64,000 nucleotides of DNA from Deinococcus aestuarii (GTDB lineage: Bacteria > Deinococcota > Deinococci > Deinococcales > Deinococcaceae): positions 137,501 to 201,500 of the forward strand of contig NZ_JAHKSN010000004.1 of the NCBI RefSeq assembly GCF_018863415.1. Direction: 5' to 3'. The position numbers and the translations under genes are program-made. The notes beneath the pieces were generated by a model that had not been told where the DNA came from, did not search any database, and saw nothing but the letters and a program-made list of their open reading frames with translations. Numbering within the stretch: the first letter of the stretch is position 1; each line of letters starts with the position of its first letter. Shown piece by piece: positions 14,141 through 23,655 of this stretch.

Positions 14141-15148
14141 TCAGAGCGCGGCCCGCGCCTCGCGCAGCAGCTCGGAGAGGCGGCTGAGGCAGCGGCTGTA
14201 CTTCTTGGCGTAGGCGCCGTGGCGGTACGTCTCGCTGAAGAGACTTCCCAGCGGCGCCCCCGTGAAGGCGGCGGGCAGCCCGAGGTCGTAGAGCTTGTCG
14301 ACGAAGTGCACGAAGCGCAGGGCGACGTTCTGGTCGGGCATGGGGGCGAGGTCGGTGACGCCGAGGGCGCCCACCCCCGCGAGCAGCTTGGCGAAGCGGC
14401 TGGGGTGCACGTCGAGGAGGTGGCGGTTGAGGTCCCGGTGCGAGGCGACGGCGAGGGTCGCCCCGGGCTGCCGCGCCCGCCACGCGGCGAACTCGCCGGG
14501 AGTGAGGGGCCCTTCCGGGGCCGTGCCGCGCTGGCGGTAGTCGGGGCCGTCTACCCGGTGCGTCTCGAAGCGGTCGGCGATCCCCTGAATCTGGCGCTGG
14601 AAGTCGGCGGCGTTGAAGCGGCCCTGCCCGAGCGCGCCGGGCTCGGTGTTGCTCGTGGCGACCACGCTCGTGCCCCCCGGCATGAGCTGGCCCAGGAAGG
14701 TGTTCGCCATGTGCGTGTTGCCGGGGTCGTCAAGCTCGAACTCGTCGATCAGCAGCAGGTCGTGCCCCCCGAAGGCCTCGACGGCGCGGCCCATCCCGAG
14801 CGACCCGATCACGTACATCAGGTCCTGGAAGCTCATCAGGGCGCGCGTGCCCTCGGCGGCGTGATAGGCGCTGGCGAGCAGGTGCGTCTTCCCCACCCCG
14901 AAGCCCCCGTCGAGGTAGATGCCCCGCCCCTCGGGCTTGGCACGCCGGAAGAGGCGGAAGCCGCCGGGCCGCACCTGCGCCCCCTTGAGAAACGCCTGAA
15001 GGCTCGCGCGCGCCTGCGCCTGGCTGGCGTACTCGGGGTTGGGGCGGTAGGTCTCGAAGCGCACGTCCTGAAAGCGGGCGCTGGGAGCGAGGCCCGCCGT
15101 GAGTTCCTCGGGCGTGAGGGTGGGTTTGCGGGCGAGGAGGTCGATCAC
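14141..15148 (-). CDS. zapE: Cell division protein ZapE / AFG1-type ATPase
   Basis: A 335-residue P-loop ATPase of the AFG1/ZapE family. Walker A is GGFGVGKTH (residues 81-89) and Walker B is LLLIDEFELDD (about 129-139); TSVVATSNTEP is the sensor-1 region and the FLLQRQ-like IQGIADRFETHRVDGPDYR segment is family-typical. In E. coli ZapE associates with the Z ring under stress, while mitochondrial AFG1 is linked to protein quality control. A GTG start is used. It lies 48 bases downstream of the S4-domain protein on the same strand, so the two may be cotranscribed. Confidence 0.88.
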   Translation of the reverse strand: MIDLLARKPTLTPEELTAGLAPSARFQDVRFETYRPNPEYASQAQARASLQAFLKGAQVRPGGFRLFRRAKPEGRGIYLDGGFGVGKTHLLASAYHAAEGTRALMSFQDLMYVIGSLGMGRAVEAFGGHDLLLIDEFELDDPGNTHMANTFLGQLMPGGTSVVATSNTEPGALGQGRFNAADFQRQIQGIADRFETHRVDGPDYRQRGTAPEGPLTPGEFAAWRARQPGATLAVASHRDLNRHLLDVHPSRFAKLLAGVGALGVTDLAPMPDQNVALRFVHFVDKLYDLGLPAAFTGAPLGSLFSETYRHGAYAKKYSRCLSRLSELLREARAAL

Positions 15149-15196
15149 GGGGCAGGGTCTCTCAGGGCGCGGGGGGAGGAGGGAAGCTGGCGGCGC

Positions 15197-15901
<705 letters not shown>

Positions 15902-15905
15902 GGGC

Positions 15906-15911
15906 AGGATA
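15906..15911 (-). promoter_or_regulatory. -10 box (TATCCT) of ylmH, leaderless
   Basis: TATCCT on the minus strand is seven bases before the ATG at 15898. Confidence 0.55.
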
Positions 15912-15929
15912 GCGCCCGGGGGAGGGTGA

Positions 15930-16027
15930 CCTGTGGCTTGTCGCTCGGAGGAGCAGGGCGAGGGGCAGCCTCGGCGGGACCCATCTCGCCTGCCCCCACC
16001 TCCCCCACACGCCACAGGCGACAAGCC
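15930..16027. repeat. Inverted copies of a CTGTGGC/TTGTCGC intergenic repeat
   Basis: CCTGTGGCTTGTCGC at 15930-15944 is matched on the opposite strand at 16011-16027, where the reverse complement reads GGCTTGTCGCCTGTGGC. The two blocks flank 66 bases between the divergent ylmH and 16054 genes and look like the remains of a dispersed intergenic repeat. Confidence 0.5.
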
Positions 16028-16040
16028 CCCTTCCCCGCCC

Positions 16041-16046
16041 TACACT
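16041..16046 (+). promoter_or_regulatory. -10 box (TACACT) of the 16054 gene, leaderless
   Basis: TACACT is seven bases before the ATG at 16054. Confidence 0.55.
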
Positions 16047-16053
16047 GGCCCCC

Positions 16054-16488
16054 ATGCAGATCGCTGACCCGCTCGGGGTGCCCGGGGCCCCGCTGGAGAC
16101 GTTGCAGGCCGTCCTCACGCACCTGGAGGGGGCCAACCTGACGGGCGGGCGGCTGATTCTGGTGCGTGACCGCCAGGGCAACCGGGGGGAGGCGCGCTAC
16201 GGCGCCGTGGTGACCCTCGGGGGGCAGGCGGTCGTGGCCGCCCCCGCCTTCGGGCCGCACTACGGCCGGGCGGGCGCGCAGGCCCTCGCCGAGCTGACCC
16301 GCTGGGCGGGCGAGCGGGGCCTCCCCGTGCGCGAGACGGCGGTGAATCCGGCGGACCTCGTGCGCGTCCTCGCCGAGCCGGGCGCGGACGAGATCGCGCG
16401 CATCGTCGCGGCGAGCAATCCCAGCGACCCCGCGATCTACACGGCCCTGCCCCCCCGGCGCCCCGCAGAGGACGACTGGGAGGCGTAG
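16054..16488 (+). CDS. Conserved hypothetical protein
   Basis: A 144-residue protein with no family that I recognise. It is a compact, mixed alpha/beta-looking protein without a signal peptide, membrane segment or cysteine pair. It has a glycine-containing stretch, RDRQGNRGEARYGAVVTLGG, and a charged tail, PPRRPAEDDWEA. Its reality as a gene is supported by three independent signs: a TACACT -10 box seven bases before the ATG, codon use like its neighbours, and a strong terminator immediately after the stop (16507-16539). It is a single-gene transcription unit, divergent from ylmH. Function is unknown. Confidence 0.7.
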   Translation: MQIADPLGVPGAPLETLQAVLTHLEGANLTGGRLILVRDRQGNRGEARYGAVVTLGGQAVVAAPAFGPHYGRAGAQALAELTRWAGERGLPVRETAVNPADLVRVLAEPGADEIARIVAASNPSDPAIYTALPPRRPAEDDWEA

Positions 16489-16506
16489 CCGGGTCTCCTC
16501 CACCCC

Positions 16507-16539
16507 ACCCCCCACCTCCATGAAGGGTGGGGGGTTTTT
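16507..16539 (+). terminator. Intrinsic terminator
   Basis: ACCCCCCACC (16507-16516) pairs perfectly with GGTGGGGGGT (16526-16535), with a 9-base loop, followed by a T-run to 16539. It closes the single-gene unit at 16054. Confidence 0.8.
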
Positions 16540-16697
16540 GGCGCCGGGAGCGGGATTTTCTCCTTGGGGATGGGATTTGCACGGGGAACGTAAGAGTCGG
16601 CGTGGCACGCTGCGGGCACGACGAGCGAGGGCCGCCGCCAGGCCGCGCGCCCTCCGGACCTGCCCCAACCCACGCCCAGGAGACCCCACCCCTTCCC

Positions 16698-19364
16698 ATG
16701 AACATGTCCAGCCACACCCGTCCGGCCCCGACCCCGACCCTTCACACCGCCCTGCGCGAGGTGCTGCGCCTGTACGCGCCCGGCGCGACACTGCTCACGG
16801 CGCTGGAGGGCGAGGTGCTGCGCGTGGGGGCGCAGGGCGTCGAGCGCGAGGCGGGCGGCGAACTCGTGCCGCCCGACGCGTGGCTGGAGGGGGGCGAGCT
16901 GACGTGGCTCACGCGGGGGGGCACCCTGCTGGGCCTGATGTGGTGCGAGGGGGCAGCGCCGCCCGCGGACGTGGCCGACCTCCTGACGCTGCTGCTCGGG
17001 GCGGCGCGCGGGGACGGGGCCGGGCGCGAGGCCGACGTGCTCGTCACCCAGTTCCCGCTGCCCGCCGCGTGGCTGCGCGCCGACCTCACCTTCCGGCAGG
17101 TGAGCCGCCCCTTCCTCGAACTGCTCGGCTTAAGCGACGCGCAGGTGCTGAGTCGCCCCCTCAAGGACCTGCTGCCGGGGATGCCCGCCCTCGCGGCGGG
17201 GCTCGCGCAGGCGGCGGCGGGCCGCACGGTGTGCCTGCCCGACGAGCCGCTGCCGGTGACGCCGGGGGACGGGCCCGTGTGGGTGCGCGGCGAGGCGCGG
17301 CCCTCCTTCGGCGGGGCGGGGGCGGGGGTGCTGTGGACCCTGCGCGACGTGACCGCCGAACACCGCCAGGCGGAGCTGCTGGGGGCCCTGCTGGGCGGTC
17401 ACACCACCCCCGCCGCGCTCCTGACGACCGCGGGCACGGTGCTCCACGCGAGCCCCGGCTGGCACGACCTGTTGCCCGGCGCGGCCCTGCCCAGGTCGCC
17501 GCTGTGGGCCTGCTTCCCGGAAACGGCCCCCGAGACGCTGCAAGACCTCGTGCGTGAGGCGGCGCAGGGCGGCCCCGCCCGGGCGCGGGTGCCCCTGGGG
17601 GCGGGGGGCAGCGTCACCCTGAGCGTGCGGCCGGTCACGGCGCGGGAAGGCGCCGACCCCCTGCTCGTGGTGGAGGCCGGGACGGGGACGGGCCCCGGCG
17701 CCCCGGGGGACGGGTGGGGCGCCCCCGCCGCGCAGGTGCTGGCCCTCGGCGACCACGCGGCCCTGCTCGTGGACCCCGCGGGCCGCACCCAGCTCGTCAG
17801 CGAGCGGGCGGCGGACCTCCTCGGACTGGAGGCCTCCCGGCTGCTCGGCGTGCCCCTCTCGCGGGCGCTCCCCGACCTCGGGGTGCGGCTGCACACCCCG
17901 GCGGGCTCTCCCCTCGCCTTCCCCGACCTGCGCGCGGAGAGCCTGACTTTCCCGCTGGAGACCGAACTCCTGCTCGTGCGCCCGGACGGCGGCGGGCGGC
18001 ACCTGGAGGTGCGCGGCACCCTCCTCCCGGGAGACGCCCCCGGCGGGCGGCCCGGCCTGCTCCTCACCCTGCGCGACGTGTCGGCGCTGCGCCACGCCCA
18101 GGCGCGGTTGCGGCACGGGGCCCGCCACGACCCCCTGACCGGGCTGCTCAACCGCGCCGGGCTGCGCGAGGCCCTGGTGCAGGGGGCGCCGGGCACCGTC
18201 TTGTGCCTCGACCTCGACGGCTTCGGGGCCCTGAACGCCGCGCTGGGCCGCACCGCCTGCGATCACCTCCTGATCGGGGTGTCGGCCCGGCTCGGCGACC
18301 TCGCCGACGCGCGCGGCGGGCGGGCGGCGCGGCTGGGCGACGACGCCTTCGCCCTCTTCCTGCCGCACTCGGGCCCCCCGGAGGCGGCCGGGGCGCTGAC
18401 GGCGGCGGTGCGGGCGGCCTTCACGGCTCCCGTGCGCGCCGGGCGTCAGGCCGTGCCCCTCACCTTCGCGCTCGGCGTGGCCCCGGTGGGGCTGGGCACG
18501 GACGGCGCGGCCCTCGCGGACGCCGAGATCGCCCTCGCCCACGCCCGGGGCCGGGGCCGCGCCCAGGCGAGCACCTTCGGCCCCGGCCTGCGCGAGGAGG
18601 TCGCCGACCCCTTCCGGCTGGAGGAAGCCTTGAGGGGGGCGCTGAGCGGGGAGGGCGAGGGGCCCACCCTGCACTACCAGCCCGTCTTGCACCTCGCCAG
18701 CGGGCGGGTGATCGGCGCCGAGGCCCTGCTGCGCTGGACGCACCCCGCTCTGGGCGAGCTGCCCCCCGCCCAGGTCCTGCCGCTCGCCGCCCGCGCCGGG
18801 CTGATGGCCCCGCTCGCCGGGTGGGTGCTGCGCCGGGCGGTGGAGGAGGGCCGCGCGTGGCGGGAGGCCCATCCGGGGCTGCGCCTGAGCGTGAACCTCA
18901 GCCTGGGGGGCCGGTGGTGCCCGACCGACCCCGGCGAGCTGCTGCCCTTCCTGGCCGAGCACGGCTCACCCGACGTGGAGGTCGGCGCGGGGTGCCTCCT
19001 CGACCCCGGCGAGGGCACGCTCGACCTCCTCGGCGCCCTGCGGGCGCGCGGCGCGCGGCTGTGGGTGGACGACTTCGGCGAGGGCACGACCAGCCTGAGC
19101 GCCCTGAGCCGCCACCCGCTCACCGGGATCAAGCTCCACCCCAACCTTACCGCCCGGCTGCCTGACGACCCGCGCGGCGTCACCCTGGTGGAGGCGACCC
19201 TCGACCTCGCCCGGCGGCTGGGGTGGCAGGTCACGGCGGTGGGCGTGGAAACCGCCGCCGGGCTCGACCTGCTGCGGGGCCTCGGCTGCGACGCGGTGCA
19301 GGGGCACGCGGTCTGCCCGCCCCTCGACCCCGGGGCGTTCGGGGCGTGGCTGCAAGGCCGCTAG
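16698..19364 (+). CDS. Triple-PAS, GGDEF-EAL domain protein with degenerate catalytic motifs
   Basis: An 888-residue cytoplasmic signalling protein. Residues 1-118 are a variable N-terminal region. PAS-like segments start near 119 (PAAWLRADLTFRQVS), 240 and 352 (LLVDPAGRTQLVSERAADLLGL). A GGDEF domain spans about 476-630 (HDPLTGLLNRAGLREAL), but the signature reads LGDDAF instead of GGDEF. An EAL domain spans about 640-888 with EALLRW, SVNLS, DDFGEGTTSL and GIKLH. The metal-binding glutamate of the LE-x-TE strand is not evident (VEVGAGCLLD) and the KID aspartate is His. It is likely a non-catalytic c-di-GMP/GTP sensor or an impaired phosphodiesterase. ATG 16698 (or 16704) is chosen by domain layout. 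Confidence 0.85.
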   Translation: MNMSSHTRPAPTPTLHTALREVLRLYAPGATLLTALEGEVLRVGAQGVEREAGGELVPPDAWLEGGELTWLTRGGTLLGLMWCEGAAPPADVADLLTLLLGAARGDGAGREADVLVTQFPLPAAWLRADLTFRQVSRPFLELLGLSDAQVLSRPLKDLLPGMPALAAGLAQAAAGRTVCLPDEPLPVTPGDGPVWVRGEARPSFGGAGAGVLWTLRDVTAEHRQAELLGALLGGHTTPAALLTTAGTVLHASPGWHDLLPGAALPRSPLWACFPETAPETLQDLVREAAQGGPARARVPLGAGGSVTLSVRPVTAREGADPLLVVEAGTGTGPGAPGDGWGAPAAQVLALGDHAALLVDPAGRTQLVSERAADLLGLEASRLLGVPLSRALPDLGVRLHTPAGSPLAFPDLRAESLTFPLETELLLVRPDGGGRHLEVRGTLLPGDAPGGRPGLLLTLRDVSALRHAQARLRHGARHDPLTGLLNRAGLREALVQGAPGTVLCLDLDGFGALNAALGRTACDHLLIGVSARLGDLADARGGRAARLGDDAFALFLPHSGPPEAAGALTAAVRAAFTAPVRAGRQAVPLTFALGVAPVGLGTDGAALADAEIALAHARGRGRAQASTFGPGLREEVADPFRLEEALRGALSGEGEGPTLHYQPVLHLASGRVIGAEALLRWTHPALGELPPAQVLPLAARAGLMAPLAGWVLRRAVEEGRAWREAHPGLRLSVNLSLGGRWCPTDPGELLPFLAEHGSPDVEVGAGCLLDPGEGTLDLLGALRARGARLWVDDFGEGTTSLSALSRHPLTGIKLHPNLTARLPDDPRGVTLVEATLDLARRLGWQVTAVGVETAAGLDLLRGLGCDAVQGHAVCPPLDPGAFGAWLQGR

Positions 19365-19380
19365 ACCGGACCCCGCCCGC

Positions 19381-19386
19381 TAGACT
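19381..19386 (+). promoter_or_regulatory. -10 box (TAGACT) of rlmB-galM, leaderless
   Basis: TAGACT is six bases before the ATG at 19393. Confidence 0.6.
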
Positions 19387-19392
19387 GCGCCC

Positions 19393-20105
<713 letters not shown>

Positions 20106-20109
<4 letters not shown>

Positions 20110-21008
20110 CACACCGAATCGAGACCGTCTCCAGCGAGGCGATGACCCTGGACATCCTCCCCAACCTCGGCGCGAGCGTGCTGGGGCTACGGGCCGCCTC
20201 GGGCCGTCCGGTGATGCGCGCGGTGGACCCGGAAAGCGTGGAGACGAGCAGCCAGTGCGCCTGCTTCACCCTCCTCCCCTATTCCAACCGCATCCGGGAC
20301 GCGCGCTTCACCTTCGGGGGGCGAGAGGTCCAGCTCCGCGTCACGACGAAGGACGGCCTCACCCAGCACGGCGACGTGCGGAACCGTCCGTGGCAGGTCA
20401 CCCGCGTCTCGGACGCTCAGCTCCGCTGCGACTTCGACAGCCGGGCCTTTCCCGACGTGAACTGGCCCTGGGCCTTTACCGCCCGCGTCGAGTACGTGCT
20501 CCACGGCCCTCACCTCGACCTGGGCGTGACGCTGACGAACGCCGATACCGCCGAGATGCCCGCCGGGCTGGGCCTGCACCCCTACTTCGCCCGGCGGCAG
20601 GACGGGGAGGACCCGCGGCTCACCTTCGACGCTCCACTCACCTACGAGACCGACGGGCGCAGCCTGCCCACCGGCCCCGCGCGCCCGGTGCGGCCCGGGG
20701 AGGACTACCGCATGGGAAGCGTCGTCGGCGAGCGGCAGGTGGACCGGGTGTATACCGCCTGGGACGGCGTGGCGCGGCTCGACTGGGCGGAGCGGTCGCT
20801 GATCCTCACCGCCGACGCCGTGTATTCACACCTCGTCGTGTTCACCGCGCCCGACGGCAGCCTCGCCCTGGAGCCCGTTTCACACGCGACGGACGCCTTC
20901 AACCTCGCCGCACGGGGGGTGGGCGGTACGGACATGCGGACGCTCGCCCCCGGGCAGAGTCTGGCGGGGGCGGCGAGGATCACGCTGGAGGGGGACTGGT
21001 CGTGCTGA
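20106..21008 (+). CDS. galM: Aldose 1-epimerase (mutarotase)
   Basis: A 300-residue galactose-mutarotase-fold enzyme, which interconverts alpha and beta anomers of aldoses. Diagnostic segments are YSNRIRDARFTFGG (sugar-binding NRI/R), DGLTQHGDVRNRPW (first conserved His), GLGLHPYF (the catalytic His) and LALEPVSHATDAFN (the catalytic Glu). It starts at a GTG whose last two bases form the rlmB stop, so its translation is coupled to rlmB. No sugar operon surrounds it, so the in vivo sugar is not defined. Confidence 0.88.
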
Positions 21009-21019
21009 TGGCGCTGGGC

Positions 21020-21232
21020 CTACGCCGTGGCGAGCAGGGCGCCCGCGTGGTCGCGCAGCTCGAAGGCTCCCTGGGGACGGCCGGAGAGCCAGCGCAGGGC
21101 TTCGAGGAGGTCGTCGGACTCGTGGACGACCTCGGGGCCGCCCGCGCCCTGCCAGAGGACCCGGTAGGCGTGGGGGGTGGTGGGCGGCATCCAGCGCTCG
21201 CCGCCGTCTTCTTTCACGAAGGCGCGTGACAT
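21020..21232 (-). CDS. Small conserved hypothetical protein
   Basis: A 70-residue protein with no recognised family. It contains an aromatic strand-like segment (HAYRVLWQGAGG), a helix (SDDLLEALRWLSG) and a final strand pair, so it could be a small alpha/beta domain. There is no signal or membrane segment. The gene is supported by a TACCCT box six bases before its ATG, the same arrangement as its larger neighbours. It is convergent with galM, with an 11-base gap between stops. Function is unknown. Confidence 0.65.
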   Translation of the reverse strand: MSRAFVKEDGGERWMPPTTPHAYRVLWQGAGGPEVVHESDDLLEALRWLSGRPQGAFELRDHAGALLATA

Positions 21233-21238
21233 GGATGC

Positions 21239-21244
21239 AGGGTA
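21239..21244 (-). promoter_or_regulatory. -10 box (TACCCT) of the 70-residue protein gene, leaderless
   Basis: TACCCT on the minus strand is six bases before the ATG at 21232. Confidence 0.55.
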
Positions 21245-21306
21245 AGGCGGGCAGGTGAGGCGACGGCTCCCGGCACGGCGCCGCCGCGCTTAGTCTCCCT
21301 TCAGGC

Positions 21307-22389
21307 TCATTCCCGCAGGTCGGGCACGCTGCGCTTGGCGACGAGGGTGATCGTGGTCTCGCGGGCCTCGCCGTCGCGGACGTAGCCCAGCGAGATGGTG
21401 TCTCCCACCTGCGCGCGGCGGATGGCGGTGATCACCTCGTCGGCGTTGCGGGTGCGCGCGCCGTCCACGGTGGTGATGATGTCGCCGAGCGCCGCGAGGT
21501 TCCCGTTCGTGTCGAGCGCCGAGCCGCGCAGCCCGGCGGCGGCGGCGGGGCTGCCCCGCGCCACCCGCGAGACGACGGCCCCGGCGGGGTTCGTGAAGCC
21601 GCTGTGGTTGAGGTCGAAGACCAGCCCCACCACCGGCACGTCGCGCTGCTCGCCCCTCCTGAGGGCCTCGATCAGCCGGTTGCCCTCGGTGACGGGCACG
21701 GCGTAGCTCGCGCGGGTCTGGTTGCTCTCGTCGAGCCGGATGTAGCTCACCACGCCAATGGCCTGCCCGTTGCCGTCGATCACCGGGCCGCCGCTGTCGC
21801 CGGGCGCCAGGGGCGCCGTCATCTCCAGCGTGCCCTGCGGGAAGTCGGCCCGCCCCGCCTGGGCCGAGAGGCTCAGCAGTTGCCCCCGGCGCGGTTGCAG
21901 GAAGTCGCCGCCGCTGTTGCCGATGGCGAGCACCGTCTCGCCGACGCGCGGCGGGCGGGTGGCGAGGTTGAGGACCGGGAAGGGCCCGCGCCCCTGCACC
22001 GTCAGCAGGGCCACGTCCGCCTGCGCGTCGTAGGCCGTGAGCCGGGCCCGGTACGTGCGGCCCGAGAGGGTGCGAATCTGGAAGAGTTGCCCGCTGGAGA
22101 CCACGTGGTACGCGGTGAGCACCTGCCCGTCCGGGGAGATGAAAAAGCCCGTGCCCAGCCCCGCTTCCCGTGTGCTGGGGTCAACGCTCTCGACCTGCAC
22201 GGTCGCGGGGCGCGAGCGCTCGAACAGCGCGCGGGTCTCCTCGGGCAGCGCGTTCGGCAGCGTCCGTGAGACGGCGGGCGGGGTGGACGGCGCGGCGGTC
22301 CCGACCCCCGGCAGGCTCAGGCGTTCCGGCAGCAGGTAGGCCGCCAGCGCGAGCAGCAGCAGCACGGGAAGCCAGGGCAGGGGGCGCAC
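21307..22389 (-). CDS. HtrA/DegP-like S1C serine protease with PDZ domain
   Basis: A 360-residue membrane-anchored protease. Residues 3-22 form one transmembrane or uncleaved signal segment (PLPWLPVLLLLALAAYLLP). The trypsin-like domain has the triad His in LTAYHVV, Asp in QADVALL and Ser in APGDSGGPV. The C-terminal PDZ domain covers about 265-355 (GDIITTVDGARTRNADEVITAI). It probably degrades misfolded envelope proteins. I start it at the GTG at 22389 because a TACCAT box ends six bases upstream; the longer open frame above it is shadow. It is divergent from the EVE gene, with two leaderless promoters between them. Confidence 0.9.
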   Translation of the reverse strand: MRPLPWLPVLLLLALAAYLLPERLSLPGVGTAAPSTPPAVSRTLPNALPEETRALFERSRPATVQVESVDPSTREAGLGTGFFISPDGQVLTAYHVVSSGQLFQIRTLSGRTYRARLTAYDAQADVALLTVQGRGPFPVLNLATRPPRVGETVLAIGNSGGDFLQPRRGQLLSLSAQAGRADFPQGTLEMTAPLAPGDSGGPVIDGNGQAIGVVSYIRLDESNQTRASYAVPVTEGNRLIEALRRGEQRDVPVVGLVFDLNHSGFTNPAGAVVSRVARGSPAAAAGLRGSALDTNGNLAALGDIITTVDGARTRNADEVITAIRRAQVGDTISLGYVRDGEARETTITLVAKRSVPDLRE

Positions 22390-22395
22390 GGGCCC

Positions 22396-22401
22396 ATGGT
22401 A
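22396..22401 (-). promoter_or_regulatory. -10 box (TACCAT) of the HtrA-like gene, leaderless
   Basis: TACCAT on the minus strand is six bases before the GTG start at 22389. Confidence 0.55.
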
Positions 22402-22457
22402 GAGCGCCCCGGGCACGCACAGGGTGCGGGAAGGCACGGAAGGTGGGTGGCGGGCGT

Positions 22458-22463
22458 TACCCT
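22458..22463 (+). promoter_or_regulatory. -10 box (TACCCT) of the EVE-GNAT operon, leaderless
   Basis: TACCCT is seven bases before the GTG at 22471. Confidence 0.55.
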
Positions 22464-22470
22464 TCTGTGC

Positions 22471-22956
22471 GTGCGGTACTGGCTGCTCAAATCCGAGCCG
22501 GATGTCTTCGGCTTCCATGACCTCCTGCGGGCGGGCCGCGAGCCCTGGAACGGCGTCCGCAATTACCAGGCACGCAACTTCCTGCGCGAGATGCGCCCCG
22601 GCGACCTCTGCCTCTTCTACCATTCGGGGGCGAAACCCACCGGCGTGGCGGGCGTCGCGCGGGTGGCGCGGGAGGCGTACCCGGACAATCTGCAATTCGA
22701 CCCGGGAAGCCCCTCTTTCGATCCCGGATCGACCCCGGACAATCCGCGCTGGAGCATGGTGGACGTGGAGCCCGTCCTAGCCTTGCCCGGGGTCGTGACC
22801 CTCGACACGCTCCGCACGCTGCCCGAGTGGCAGGACTCGCCGCTCCTGCGCAGGGGCACGCGCCTGAGCGTCCTCCCGGTCACGCCCGAGCAGTTCGGGG
22901 CGGTGCTGACGGCGGCGGGGCGGGGCCCGGAGGACATCCATGCCCGTCACCTTTGA
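22471..22956 (+). CDS. EVE domain protein
   Basis: A 161-residue single EVE domain (PUA-like fold). The start VRYWLLKSEPDVFGFHDL and the segments WNGVRNYQARNFLREM, GDLCLFYHS and WSMVDV are the canonical EVE signatures. EVE domains bind modified bases such as 5-methylcytosine derivatives or modified RNA, and free-standing copies like this one are common in housekeeping genomes. The GTG start is fixed by the TACCCT box seven bases upstream, and the family really begins at this residue. Its end overlaps the following acetyltransferase by 17 bases, so the two are translated from one transcript. Confidence 0.9.
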   Translation: MRYWLLKSEPDVFGFHDLLRAGREPWNGVRNYQARNFLREMRPGDLCLFYHSGAKPTGVAGVARVAREAYPDNLQFDPGSPSFDPGSTPDNPRWSMVDVEPVLALPGVVTLDTLRTLPEWQDSPLLRRGTRLSVLPVTPEQFGAVLTAAGRGPEDIHARHL

Positions 22957-23434
22957 ACCGCTCACGCCCGAGCACCTGCGGCTGCTCCACCGCTGGTTGC
23001 GAGAACCTCACGTCCGCGCGTTCTGGGACGACGGCGAGCGGACGGGAGAGGCGGTGCGGGCCCACTCCTTCCAACCGGGCCGGGACGTTCCGGGCTTCGT
23101 CTTCGGGGTGGACGGCCAGAGGGCAGGCTTCATCCAGCGCGAGCGCGTCACGCCAGACCACCCGTTCGGACCCTGGAGGCACCCGGAGGGCGAGACCTGG
23201 GGCGTCGATCTGTTCATCGGCGAGCCCGACCTGACCGGGCGGGGGCTGGGGCCCGAGATCATCTGGGCCTTCCTTGCTCACCTCCGGGCGGAGCGTCCGG
23301 AAACCCGGCGGGTGCTGATCGACCCCGATCCCGCCAACGTCCGGGCCGTCCGTGCCTATGCCCGGGTCGGCTTTCTCCCGCTGGGCGAGGTGGACGGCAC
23401 GCGGCTCATGGGGTTGGGCCTGCCTGATCCCTGA
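22940..23434 (+). CDS. GNAT acetyltransferase related to AAC(6')-Ib type enzymes
   Basis: A 164-residue acetyltransferase. WGVDLFIGEPDLTGRGLGPEIIWAFL and IDPDPANVRAVRAYARVGF are the two most conserved blocks of the AAC(6')/IucB-like branch of GNAT proteins, with R-G-L-G as the acetyl-CoA phosphate loop. Chromosomal members of this branch have varied acceptors, so aminoglycoside acetylation is possible but not shown. The ATG lies inside the end of the EVE gene (17-base overlap), which indicates coupling. No terminator is evident before the next gene. Confidence 0.82.
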   Translation: MPVTFEPLTPEHLRLLHRWLREPHVRAFWDDGERTGEAVRAHSFQPGRDVPGFVFGVDGQRAGFIQRERVTPDHPFGPWRHPEGETWGVDLFIGEPDLTGRGLGPEIIWAFLAHLRAERPETRRVLIDPDPANVRAVRAYARVGFLPLGEVDGTRLMGLGLPDP

Positions 23435-23494
23435 GCGCGCGGCGTGTCCTGGGGAGTCACGCCCCAGTCACCCGCCCGCAAGCACACTGCGGGC

Positions 23495-23602
23495 ATGGAC
23501 CTCCCCCTCGCCGCCCTCGTGATCGTCCTCTCCCTGCTGCTCCTGAGCCGACGGGACGCGCCCCAGCCCGAGCGAATGGCCGCACGGGAACGGCGCCGCT
23601 GA
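23495..23602 (+). CDS. Possible 35-residue single-pass membrane protein
   Basis: A short open frame encodes a protein with an uninterrupted hydrophobic helix (residues 3-17, LPLAALVIVLSLLLLS) followed by a basic, Arg-rich tail. The hexamer CACACT lies seven bases before the ATG, one base away from the TANNNT pattern seen elsewhere in this window. There is no ribosome-binding site. The shape is that of many bacterial small membrane proteins, but such frames also occur by chance in GC-rich DNA, so support is modest. Confidence 0.35.
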   Translation: MDLPLAALVIVLSLLLLSRRDAPQPERMAARERRR

Positions 23603-23642
23603 CCCGCCTGGACCGCGCTCTCCGAACCTCCGCGCAGGACGT

Positions 23643-23648
23643 TAAGCT
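23643..23648 (+). promoter_or_regulatory. -10 box (TAAGCT) of thyX, leaderless
   Basis: TAAGCT is seven bases before the ATG at 23656. Confidence 0.55.
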
Positions 23649-23655
23649 GGCCGGG

